Source: a bacterium
Lineage (GTDB): Bacteria; Vulcanimicrobiota; Xenobia; Xenobiales; Xenobiaceae
Length of the DNA: 20,924 nt
Reading direction: 5' to 3'
Assembly: GCA_022839105.1 (NCBI GenBank)
Contig: JALHDH010000057.1
Location: forward strand, 499 to 21,422
The position numbers and the translations under genes are program-made. Positions 9,101 through 15,936 of this stretch are shown here, piece after piece. Each line of letters begins with the position of its first letter. Position 1 is the stretch's first letter. A model generated the notes under the pieces. That model saw only the letters and a list, made by a program, of their open reading frames with translations, was not told the origin of the DNA and did not search any database.

Positions 9101-9975
9101 TCGGCCTCCGAAGCCAGGACGCGGAGCCCCTTCTGCCGCCAGCGCCGCGCCACCTCGGCCAGAAGACGGCTGGTGCCGACCCCCAGGGCTCCCTTGACCA
9201 GGGCCAGGGGACCTCCGGCCGGGACGGGGCCCCTGGAGGCCGCCCCCGCCAGGTGGGCGGAAAGTTCCTCGAGCGCGGCCGTCCTCCCCACCAGGACCGG
9301 GCTCGGGAAGGTCCCGGGGACCAGGGTCGGGCTGCTCTGGGCATCCCGCTCCGAGCCGTGGATCGCCAGGCGGTTGCGTCCTTCCCGGCGGGCCCGTCGC
9401 ATGGCGCGAAGGGCGGCCGTGGGCAGGTCCTCCGGGGCGGTCAGGCCCTGGGGGAAGACCGCGACCCCTGCAGACATGGTCGGGCGTACGGTCCGCGAGG
9501 ACTCCAGGAGGCGCACGCTGCACTTGCGGACCACCTCGAGCAGGGCTCCGGCCAGCCGGCAGGCGGCCGGTTGATCCGCCCCGGGGAGCAGGAGCACGAA
9601 CTCGGTGCCGGCAAAGCGGAAGAGCCGTCCCTGGGCGGCCACCGTCTCGTGCAGGAGGGCGATTGTCCGGGCCAGGACGTGGTCTCCCTGGAAAAGGCCG
9701 TGCTCCTGGTTGACCTCGCGCACCCCCTGGACATCGAGCCACATCAGGGCCAGGGGAGTCCCTTCCCGCCGGGCGCGGGCGGTCTCTTCGGCCAGCGAGC
9801 GGTCATAGTGCCTGCGATTGGGAAGACCCGTCAGCTCGTCATAGGATGGTCGGAGAAGGCCCGGCGCTTCGGGCGCCCGGCTGAAGACCGGGAACTCCGG
9901 CTCGGGAACCTCCTCGAAGGGCAGGTAAAGGGACCTCAACGCGCCTCCATCTGCAGCTCGACCACCGGCCGGCAT
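6181..9975 (-). CDS. GGDEF-like / STAND ATPase / HEAT-repeat signalling protein
   Basis: A 1264-residue multidomain protein. Residues 45-207 form a diguanylate-cyclase-like domain (DELTGLPNRRHY at 46-57, SAGVAVFP at 168-175), but the signature GGDEF reads AGTEF (122-126), so cyclase activity is unlikely. Residues 225-600 resemble an AAA_16/STAND ATPase (VLVGR at 227). The Walker A GALGVGTS lacks its lysine, while Walker B LLLLLDEAH at 371-379 is intact. Residues 665-800 (FYGVEHPQV at 682) resemble a domain often found beside HEAT repeats. About 880-1148 are HEAT-like helices, and the tail is Pro/Glu-rich. The ATG at 9975 has a G-rich site upstream. A TTG at 9939, four bases after GGAGG, is a serious alternative start that would remove 12 residues. 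Confidence 0.8.
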   Translation of the reverse strand: MPAGGRAADGGALRSLYLPFEEVPEPEFPVFSRAPEAPGLLRPSYDELTGLPNRRHYDRSLAEETARARREGTPLALMWLDVQGVREVNQEHGLFQGDHVLARTIALLHETVAAQGRLFRFAGTEFVLLLPGADQPAACRLAGALLEVVRKCSVRLLESSRTVRPTMSAGVAVFPQGLTAPEDLPTAALRAMRRARREGRNRLAIHGSERDAQSSPTLVPGTFPSPVLVGRTAALEELSAHLAGAASRGPVPAGGPLALVKGALGVGTSRLLAEVARRWRQKGLRVLASEADPATVGQPFITLIRGLEGLLSREPALRSRLRSGLTELELAALGRLSPMFSSAPPAPEPLEAPLRGTFVRILEDLCREGPLLLLLDEAHRVERSTWQVLRALWSRRVSGISLCAAVDPTDSEAPPEAEGHPLREFLEEVRAVQEIREILLEPLNPVHVRAMLEAILPVPPRDVLVAEVFRRSRGLPLLVQETLKDLLHARGDSPVAALKPRIENLDEPARRLLARAAILGSRFEFQTLLAIQDLDEGHVRGLLEQARALDLLEESDHGEAFRFSSEFLRRDLERSLPEEERRAVHLEIVRVRRLTSAGRPHRALSELAYHLRQAHDSAGARTLELQLAELHRQVAGSGEPSSGHSAEATELPGPDQPLTPAEWAQVMEIARLLRMLVKGVRFYGVEHPQVAATQTELLGALARFHRTRNRLDFSEARGVLIVNGHPPDAAARRIGRLDLGPSWNLQSLSFTPGLNLSELRALTEALALSPDELKAQDGMAAMLEERGVRHVIPNDRLFVEVGERDVLMRRTSDDGLVLVRSPEPGQEPSPAQLQPREAEAEIAEVPVAELASLMAAREEVTAWYEEMSKYLDLSFVEELSEDWDVLVADLESGNRIKVTAAAKAFLERGEDSIHPLTQLLARSPDARARKIALHLLQRLDEEVVPRLLTAVHDSFSEEERPRLLACLEGFEAPAVGETLVAFLSHPSRQVRQTAIRALQKRDAQALGAELSRLLSQKNAPVEVLLDCLTAVGDYQIRDLLPRVLSFCRSTAPLFADPDPRLQARACTTLGQLQERDGVQALLRCLSRRFSLYRARSTEARCAAALALAHFPILGSDAPRVERALNRAAQDSEATVRAAARLALARMQARQGHLPSDLVETRPTGGLEDMLLEPLLPQAEIGPPVREPDQEIQLLEPEVSGPPPSTPTGLPDSPEAQDFQTLLGWGSSAPLPSNPAGEKTVAWLDGTWPGLVPEPESSAAPEVQP

Positions 9976-10170
9976 CCGCCCCCCCTGGGAGGATCGGCGG
10001 ACCGGGCTTCCCAGACCGGCCCGAACCTGGACCTGGATGCCGATTCGCGGCCATGCCGGGCTTTCCTGGGCGGGGATGGCTGCCTGAAGGTCGGCAGATC
10101 CGCAGGGCTCCCGAGAGGAATCCGCCAGCCCGACCGGAATAGGGGCCGCAAATCCTTACGGAGGCACGAC

Positions 10171-10446
10171 ATGGCAAACGTCCAGGCCCTGGGAATGATC
10201 GAGACCTTGGGACTTGTGGCGGCGATCGAAGCTGCGGACGCCGCGGTCAAGGCCGCCGCCGTCACCCTGGTCAAGTATGAGAACGCCGAAGGCGGTCTGG
10301 TCTCCATCCACCTCCGGGGGAACGTGGGGGCCGTCCAGGCCGCCACCGACGCCGGCGCCGAGGCTGCCCGTCGCATCGGACAACTGGTCGCCGTCCATGT
10401 GATCCCGGCCCTGGCCGAGGACGCCGACGAGACGCTCTACCCCTGA
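10171..10446 (+). CDS. Bacterial microcompartment hexameric shell protein (BMC-H), orphan
   Basis: A single BMC domain, 91 residues, of the PduA/CcmK/EutM class that tiles the facets of protein microcompartments. ALGMIET (6-12), AAIEAADAAVKAA (17-29), LRGNVGAVQAATDAG (48-62) and VHVIP (75-79) are diagnostic. Aligned to PduA, the pore tripeptide GSG becomes Glu-Gly-Gly (40-42), placing an acid at the pore. The edge lysine is kept (K27), but the edge arginine that follows VIP is Ala (80). The ATG has GGAGG six bases upstream. There are no other shell, aldehyde dehydrogenase or signature-enzyme genes in the window. It overlaps the convergent HD gene by 10 bases. Confidence 0.93.
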   Translation: MANVQALGMIETLGLVAAIEAADAAVKAAAVTLVKYENAEGGLVSIHLRGNVGAVQAATDAGAEAARRIGQLVAVHVIPALAEDADETLYP

Positions 10447-11021
10447 ACCGGGCTGGCCAGCCCCAGATCCGCGGCCACCGGCCGCAGGGCCTGCAGACAG
10501 CGTTCGATGTGCTCGTCCAGGGAAACCCCCAGGATTTCGGCCCCGGCCTGAAGGTCCGACCGCGAAACCGCGGCGGCAAAGGCCGGGGTCTTCATCTTCC
10601 TGCGGACGCTCCGGGGCTCCAAACCCTCCAGCCGGGTCGGACGGACCCAGGCGCAGGCCATCAGGAAGCCGCACATCTCGTCGACCGCGAAGAGGGTCCT
10701 GCGCAGGGCGGAGTCCCTGGGATGGTCCTGGAGGTTCCACTCCGCATGGGAGAGGATGGCGCCGACCACCGTCTCGTCCACCCCCATCTCGCGCAGGATC
10801 CTGGCCCCCTCCCGGGTGTGGGCGGGCGGGTCGGGATTCTGCTCGTAGTCGAAGTCGTGCAGCAACCCCACCACCCGCCAGAGCTCCTCATCCTCGCCTG
10901 AGAGCCGCGCGTGGAAGCCCATGGCGGCCTCCACGGCCAGGGCATGGCGGCGCAGGGACTCGCCCCGGGTGAAGCGGCAGAGGAGTTCCCAGGCCTGTTC
11001 GCGGGTCATCCTGGATCCCAT
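10437..11021 (-). CDS. HD-domain (HDIG-type) metal-dependent phosphohydrolase
   Basis: A 194-residue HD superfamily protein. The metal ligands are visible: His26 (RRHALAVE), His55-Asp56 (GLLHDFDYE), His92 (LSHAEW) and Asp114 (FAVDEMCG). The C-terminal half (CAWVRPTRL, SVRRKMKTPAFAAAVSR, LGVSLDEHIE) matches a widespread single-domain family of about 185 residues annotated only as HDIG-domain hydrolase; the substrate is unknown, with nucleotides or phosphate esters as typical guesses. The ATG has GGAGG four bases upstream. The 3' end overlaps the end of the convergent shell-protein gene, so no terminator separates them. Confidence 0.85.
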   Translation of the reverse strand: MGSRMTREQAWELLCRFTRGESLRRHALAVEAAMGFHARLSGEDEELWRVVGLLHDFDYEQNPDPPAHTREGARILREMGVDETVVGAILSHAEWNLQDHPRDSALRRTLFAVDEMCGFLMACAWVRPTRLEGLEPRSVRRKMKTPAFAAAVSRSDLQAGAEILGVSLDEHIERCLQALRPVAADLGLASPVQG

Positions 11022-11165
11022 GTGACCTCCAATCCATCCTTCGGGAGCTTCGGAGTCCGGCCCGGCGCCTTTCGGTCCGGGATGGATTTCCCAGAACCGC
11101 CGGGCGGAACCTTCTCCTGACCCTTCGACGGATCCGCAGGAATCTTGCCTCTCCTCCCCGTTCGC

Positions 11166-11645
11166 TTACCGGGATTCTTCGGAGGATTGAAGAGCGCTGA
11201 GCAGGGTGTAGGCGGCCAGGGCTCCCGAAAGGTTGGCCGCCGCGTCCAGGGGATCGCAGTGCCCCAGACCCAGCAGTCCGTCCCAGACGACCTCCTTGCC
11301 CAGCGTCGCCCCGGCGAAGACCAGGCCCGCCGAGAGCGCCGGCGAGAGGCCCATGCCGGCCAGGGCCAGGGTCCCGGTGAAACAGATCCCGGCGTGCTTG
11401 ACCTTGTCCAGGGGGAGTCCGGGCGCCGGACCGGAGAGGGCCAGGGCGCCGGCCCCCAGGGTTCCCGCCGCGCCGCCGGCGACGGCCAGTGCCCGCAAGG
11501 CGGCGCTGTCGTGGAATCCCTGACCGAGCGGAGCGGTGCGGGCGCTGAGGTCCGAGGGCGTTGCGGGCCCATCTGCGCCAAGTGAAGTTCGGGTGGGAAG
11601 TCCCGGCGGGGGGGAGAAGGGCGGAATCGCTCCGAGGGAGGCCAT
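11166..11645 (-). CDS. Small YfiM/VanZ-like membrane protein
   Basis: A 159-residue protein with a Pro/Ala-rich N-terminus (1-45) and hydrophobic helices at about 50-72, 88-114 and 133-150. The conserved-looking polar points DKVKH (80-84), GKEVVWD (116-122) and DPLDAAANLSGA (131-142) recall the DUF2279/YfiM and VanZ-like proteins, which share a DK..H ... KE..D ... D..AN..G layout. The open frame extends upstream to 11969, but the extension runs antisense into the exonuclease gene and loses coding character. The ATG at 11645 has AGAAGG five bases upstream and is taken as the start. Same strand as, and 144 bases upstream of, the HD gene. Function unknown. Confidence 0.6.
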   Translation of the reverse strand: MASLGAIPPFSPPPGLPTRTSLGADGPATPSDLSARTAPLGQGFHDSAALRALAVAGGAAGTLGAGALALSGPAPGLPLDKVKHAGICFTGTLALAGMGLSPALSAGLVFAGATLGKEVVWDGLLGLGHCDPLDAAANLSGALAAYTLLSALQSSEESR

Positions 11646-11750
11646 GCGGGCCTTCTCACGTCGAGGGGCGCCGGTGTCCACCCCGACTTGTTGCCAGGAC
11701 CTTGACAATCCGGCAGGGATGGGTGCGTTCCCCCGGAATGCCCGACCACC

Positions 11751-12314
11751 ATGATCTTCCTCAGCATCGATGTCGAGGCCTCGGGCCCCTTCCCCGGACT
11801 CTTCAGCCTGCTCAGCCTGGGAGCCGTCCCGGTGGTGCGCCAGGAGGGGAACTGGACCCTGGATCATGACCGAACCCTGTACCTCGAAATCCAGCCCCTG
11901 GAAGGGGCCGATCAGGACCCCGAGGCCATGGCGATCCACGGCCTGACGCCGGAGCATCTTCGCGAGCACGGGTTGCCCCCCCTGGAGGCCATGCAGCGCC
12001 TGGAGGTCTGGCTGGAGGCGCTGGATCGGCGCTTCGTGGCAGCGGCCTGGCCCTCCAGCTTCGACTCACCCTATGTCGGCTGGTACCTGCAGCGCTTCCT
12101 GGGGCGAAACCCCCTGGGGCACAGCGCCTTCGACATCGCCAGCTACGCCATGGGACTCCTGCGCTGCACCCGGGTCGACCTGCGCCGGGCCCTGCGCCGG
12201 GCCGGCCTGGCCCCCCCGACCAATCCCCGGCCCCACCACGCCCTCCATGACGCCCTCGAACAAGGGCAACTGCTGGCCAACCTGCTCAACCACGCCGGCC
12301 ACCCGGGCCGCTGA
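11751..12314 (+). CDS. DEDDh 3'-5' exonuclease (RNase T/DnaQ superfamily)
   Basis: A 187-residue exonuclease domain with the full catalytic set: Asp7 and Glu9 (SIDVEASG), Asp105 (SFDSPYVGWYL), and His162...Asp167 in HHALHDALEQ, which makes it the DEDDh subclass. HGLTPEHL at 63-70 is the usual family segment. No polymerase or other domain is attached, so it may trim RNA or DNA ends; the substrate cannot be told from sequence. The ATG start is supported by the motif placement (FLSIDVE right at the N-terminus). The Shine-Dalgarno is weak. It is divergent from the YfiM-like gene (105-base gap) and convergent with glgA 11 bases away. Confidence 0.85.
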   Translation: MIFLSIDVEASGPFPGLFSLLSLGAVPVVRQEGNWTLDHDRTLYLEIQPLEGADQDPEAMAIHGLTPEHLREHGLPPLEAMQRLEVWLEALDRRFVAAAWPSSFDSPYVGWYLQRFLGRNPLGHSAFDIASYAMGLLRCTRVDLRRALRRAGLAPPTNPRPHHALHDALEQGQLLANLLNHAGHPGR

Positions 12315-12325
12315 CCCCTGATTCC

Positions 12326-13723
12326 TCAACTCGCGGCGGGGTGCCCCGCGTAGGCCAGGGCCCGGGAATAGACCTCCAGATAGCTGCGGGCCGCGCGGTC
12401 CCAGGAGAAGTCCGCGAGCATGGCCCGATTCCTTGCCGCATCCCAGGACTCCGAGTCGGTGTAGTCGACCAGGGCCCGGCCCAGGGCCTCCAGCATCGCC
12501 TCGCGCTGGTAGGGCCCGAAGAGATACCCGAAGCCCTCCGGCCGGGCGCAGTCCACGATGGTGTCCACCAGCCCGCCGGTGGCCCGGGCCACCGGGAGGG
12601 TTCCATAGCGCATCGCGATCATCTGGCTCAGGCCGCAGGGCTCGAAGAGGCTGGGCATGAGGAAGAGATCGGCTCCGGCGTAGATCCGCCGCGAGAGCGG
12701 GGCGCTGAAGCCCAGCCAGGCCGCGATCCGGGTCGGGTTCGCCGCCGAAGCTCGCCGCAGGGCGTCCTCCAGTCCCTGCTCGCCGCTTCCCAGGACCACC
12801 ACCTGGGCCGAGGTGGTCTCCAGGATCTCTTCGAGCCCCCCGACCAGCAGGTCGATGCCCTTCTGGAAGTCCAGGCGGCTGACCACCCCGATCAGGGGGA
12901 CCTCCTCGACCGGCAATCCCATCTCCCGTTGCAGGGCCTGCTTGCAGATCCTCTTCCCCGAGAGCTCGCCGGGGCCATAGCGCGCCGGCAGGGCCTGATC
13001 GGTCGAGGGATCCCAGGACTCCAGGTCCAGGCCGTTGAGGATCCCCACCAGGCGGTCTGCGCGCTCGCGCAACTGCCCGTCCAGGCCGAAACCCAACTCG
13101 GGGGTCTGGATCTCCCGGGCATAGGTGGGGCTGACGGTCGTGATCAGGTCGGCGCAGAACAGGGCCTGCTGCATGAGGTTCATGGCTCCCCGTCCGTCAT
13201 ACACGCCCAGCAGGGGCCAGCCATCGGGTCTCTGCGCCCCCTGATGTGCCAGGTTGTGCACCGTGAAGACCAGCCCGGCGCGTCCCGGAGCCGCCCAGTG
13301 CAGGCGGATGGCCGCCGCGGCAGGCCAGTCGTGTCCGTGGACCACATCGGGAACCCAGCCCTCCAGTTGACAGGCCTCCAGGGCCGCCCGGCAGAAGAGC
13401 ACGAACTGTTCGACCTCGTCGCCGTTCCCATAGACCAGATGGCGGGAACCGAAGAAGTATTGATTCTCGAGGAACCACATGCCGGTGCGGGGATCCTCCC
13501 AGAGCTGGCATTCCTCCCGCCGCCAGTCCATGGTCACGGGGAAGTTCCCGCGAACCTGACGCAGACCCAGGGCCTGGGGGTCCAGGAGCCCGTAGCGGGG
13601 CATGATCACCCGCACCTCGGCTCCGGCCCGGCGCAGGGCCTGGGGCAGGGCCCCGGCCACGTCGCCCAGCCCTCCGACCTTCACGTAGGGAACCGCCTCT
13701 GTCACCAGCAAGAGGACCTTCAT
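12326..13723 (-). CDS. glgA: Glycogen synthase (ADP-glucose, GT5 family)
   Basis: Transfers glucose from ADP-glucose to the growing alpha-1,4-glucan. The 465 residues contain the N-terminal KVGGLGDVAGALP (15-27) that binds ADP-glucose, HGHDWPAA and FTVHNLAHQG in the first Rossmann domain, GVVSRLDFQKGIDLL at the start of the second, and FEPCGLSQMIAMRYGTLP followed by ATGGLVDTI, the GT5 catalytic region. A TTG six codons further upstream keeps the frame open, but the ATG at 13723 gives the canonical MKVLLLVTEAVPYVK start and has AGGG at suitable spacing, so I use it. Convergent with the exonuclease gene. No other glycogen gene is in the window. Confidence 0.93.
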   Translation of the reverse strand: MKVLLLVTEAVPYVKVGGLGDVAGALPQALRRAGAEVRVIMPRYGLLDPQALGLRQVRGNFPVTMDWRREECQLWEDPRTGMWFLENQYFFGSRHLVYGNGDEVEQFVLFCRAALEACQLEGWVPDVVHGHDWPAAAAIRLHWAAPGRAGLVFTVHNLAHQGAQRPDGWPLLGVYDGRGAMNLMQQALFCADLITTVSPTYAREIQTPELGFGLDGQLRERADRLVGILNGLDLESWDPSTDQALPARYGPGELSGKRICKQALQREMGLPVEEVPLIGVVSRLDFQKGIDLLVGGLEEILETTSAQVVVLGSGEQGLEDALRRASAANPTRIAAWLGFSAPLSRRIYAGADLFLMPSLFEPCGLSQMIAMRYGTLPVARATGGLVDTIVDCARPEGFGYLFGPYQREAMLEALGRALVDYTDSESWDAARNRAMLADFSWDRAARSYLEVYSRALAYAGHPAAS

Positions 13724-13783
13724 GCCAGCCCTGGCCTCCAATTCTCGAACTCGGTCCAGGATCGGGGCCTTGAGTCAGGACCC

Positions 13784-13815
13784 ACGGCCCTCCCGAATCC
13801 AGTTCGGGAGGCCGT
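13784..13815 (-). terminator. Hairpin ending the ATPase-helicase cassette
   Basis: Inverted repeat ACGGCC(C)TCCCGAA / TTCGGGAGGCCGT, 13 pairs with one bulge and a five-base loop. It lies 60 bases beyond the helicase stop on the minus strand and upstream of glgA. It separates the four-gene cassette from glgA. No T-run follows. Confidence 0.65.
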
Positions 13816-13875
13816 CCGCGAGGGATCGGACCGTCGGGCAGGTTCGCGCTTTGAGCCCGATTCCCCCCGAAGGTC

Positions 13876-15936
13876 TCAATCCAGGCCCTCCAGAGGCTCG
13901 AGATGGGAGGGAAGCAGACCTGCCAGGACCTCGGCCAGCTCCGGATCGGCCGGGACCAGGTGGCGGCCCTCAAGGGCCTGGGCCGCACCCTGGGGATCGG
14001 CCAGGGCTTCGAGGTCCTCCAGCAACCAGTCGCGGGGCAGGGCCGTGGCCCAGGGGCCTGCCCCCAGGGAGCGCGCCAGGCTTCGAGAGCGCCGCGAGAG
14101 CATTCGCCGGAAGCCCGCGGCGCTCAGCTCGGCAGGCCATTCCGCCTGCCGGGGGAGCCAGGCCAGGAAGGGGCCGGCTCCGGCCCCCTCCCCGATCGAA
14201 TCGCGCAGGACCTCGCGCAGCAGTCGCGCCCGGGCCGAGCCCAGGAAGTGGCCCACCAGCAGTCTTCCCCCCTTGCGCACGGTGGGCAGGGCCGTGCCCG
14301 GAACGCCCAGGAATCTGGCCAGGTCCTGGGCCAGCTCGACCGAGATCTCGGCCGAACCCCGCGAGCGGAACTCCGCCCTTCCGACTCCCGCCGAGCGCGA
14401 GCGGATCTGCCGGCCATGATCCGCCACGATCCGGCGCCGCTTTCCGGCCAGGCTGATCTCCTGGGGGAGATGGCCCTGGGAATCCCGGTGCACGTGGCCC
14501 AGCACGCGTCCGGTCTGCTCATCGAGGACCTCCACCCGGTCCTGCTCGGGGCCCTCGGCCTCCAGGTTGTGGTGGATCCGTCCCCTCTCGAAGAGCTGAT
14601 GCAGCCTGGCCCCCGGCCCGAAGCGCCCGCTGCCCGCGGGCAGGAGCCACTCCGGGCCACAGAGATGCTCCAGCAGCTCTTCGCAGCGCTCGGGCCCGAA
14701 GCGGGAGGCGAGATCGGCGGGGAGTCGGGCGCTCAGGGCGGCTCCGGTCAGGAGGCGATGGGGGTTCTGGAAGAGCAGGGAGAAGGCTTGTTGCACCAGC
14801 ACGGAGCTGCGGAAGGGGCGGGCTGGCGCCAGGAGGCGCCCCGCCCGGGCGCACTCGGCCAGATGGGCGAATCGGGCCGCTTCGCCGGGTGAGCGGGCCA
14901 GGCCCAGGACCTGACAGACCCCCTCGCGCCGATTCCCCCTTCCGATCCGCTGCAGGAAGGAGGTCACGTCCGGAGGTGGGCCCAGGAGGACCACCAGGTC
15001 CACATCGCCGACGTCGATCCCGACCTCCAGCGTGGGGGTGGTCAGGCAAAGGGCCGCGCTGGCTCGCAGGAGGGTCTCTTCGACGCGCTCGCGCTCCTGG
15101 CGCGAGAGGCTGCCGTGGTGGACCTTCACGGCAGAGTGGAAGGGCGGCCGGCCGCTGAGGGCGATGGCCAGGTCCTCGGCATCGGCCCGGGAAGGGACGA
15201 AGGCCAGGACCTTGCGCGCTCCCGATTCGGTGCAGGCCTCCAGCAGGAGTCCGGCAAGCTCCTCAGGGGCCCCCGGATTCCGAATCTGCATCCGGAGATC
15301 CCGGGAGGAATCGACCTGGACCAGGGTGGCCTCCTCTCCCAGGAAGCGCCGGGCCACTTCCGAGGCCCGGCCCAGGGTGGCCGTGGCCGCCAGTCTTTGG
15401 GGAGGGGGGCCGCCCAGGGCCCCCACGACCCGGTCCAGGCGTTCCAGCAGGATCCGGAGCTGGTCGCCGCGGGCGTTGCCCTCCAGCACGTGAAGCTCGT
15501 CGAGGACCACCGCGCGCACCGCCCCCAGGTGTCGGGCATGACGGGCCAGGAGCGAGTCCAGGGATTCGGGGGTGGTCAGGAGGATCCCGGCCTGGGAGCC
15601 CTCCAGGGGCCGTGGATGGTCGCCCGTGCGCCTTTGAATCCGGACCCCGCAGCGGCGCAGCGGGATCTCCAGGCGTCGGGCCAGATCGTTGACCAGCGCC
15701 CGGGTCGGGCTCACCACCAGGACCCGGAGCCGACCCGCGCGCATGTCCTCCAGCCAGCGCTCCACCAGCGGGGCTGCGTAGGCTTCGGTCTTGCCCGAGG
15801 CGGTGGCCGAGGCCAGCAGGACCGCCCGTCCCGCCAGGATGGGTTCGGCCGAGCGCGCCTGGATGGGGCGGGGGCGCGGGTGACGGGCCAGGAATGCGTA
15901 CCAGGTCCGCGGCAGGAGCGAGCGCAGGTCGCTCAC
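13876..15936 (-). CDS. Lhr-like superfamily 2 DExH helicase (cassette gene D)
   Basis: A 686-residue SF2 helicase with all core motifs: the Q-motif region PRPIQ (22-26), Walker A ATASGKTE (44-51), Ia SPTRALVNDLARRL (76-89), TTPESLD (121-127), DELH (146-149), ATATL (184-188), V TTPTLEVGIDVGDVD (299-313) and VI QRIGRGNRR (329-337). The style is that of Lhr/BrxHI helicases. The remaining 340 residues have no motif I recognise and probably hold winged-helix and DNA-binding parts. The GTG start overlaps the stop of ATPase C (GTGA); the frame stays open upstream to 16962, but only antisense-like sequence is there. Likely a DNA translocase working with the two coupled ATPases. Confidence 0.85.
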   Translation of the reverse strand: MSDLRSLLPRTWYAFLARHPRPRPIQARSAEPILAGRAVLLASATASGKTEAYAAPLVERWLEDMRAGRLRVLVVSPTRALVNDLARRLEIPLRRCGVRIQRRTGDHPRPLEGSQAGILLTTPESLDSLLARHARHLGAVRAVVLDELHVLEGNARGDQLRILLERLDRVVGALGGPPPQRLAATATLGRASEVARRFLGEEATLVQVDSSRDLRMQIRNPGAPEELAGLLLEACTESGARKVLAFVPSRADAEDLAIALSGRPPFHSAVKVHHGSLSRQERERVEETLLRASAALCLTTPTLEVGIDVGDVDLVVLLGPPPDVTSFLQRIGRGNRREGVCQVLGLARSPGEAARFAHLAECARAGRLLAPARPFRSSVLVQQAFSLLFQNPHRLLTGAALSARLPADLASRFGPERCEELLEHLCGPEWLLPAGSGRFGPGARLHQLFERGRIHHNLEAEGPEQDRVEVLDEQTGRVLGHVHRDSQGHLPQEISLAGKRRRIVADHGRQIRSRSAGVGRAEFRSRGSAEISVELAQDLARFLGVPGTALPTVRKGGRLLVGHFLGSARARLLREVLRDSIGEGAGAGPFLAWLPRQAEWPAELSAAGFRRMLSRRSRSLARSLGAGPWATALPRDWLLEDLEALADPQGAAQALEGRHLVPADPELAEVLAGLLPSHLEPLEGLD

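Noticed and set aside
8083..10446. A long plus-strand frame upstream of and in frame with the BMC gene (787 codons).
   Set aside because: It runs antisense to the GGDEF/HEAT gene, has no domain, and arises because stop codons are rare in GC-rich antisense frames. The BMC start at 10171 has a clear ribosome site.
11700..11750. A TTGACA at about 11710 as a promoter for the exonuclease gene.
   Set aside because: No acceptable -10 box lies 16-18 bases downstream.
11646..11969. An N-terminal extension of the YfiM-like protein.
   Set aside because: It is antisense to the first third of the exonuclease gene and lacks a family resemblance.
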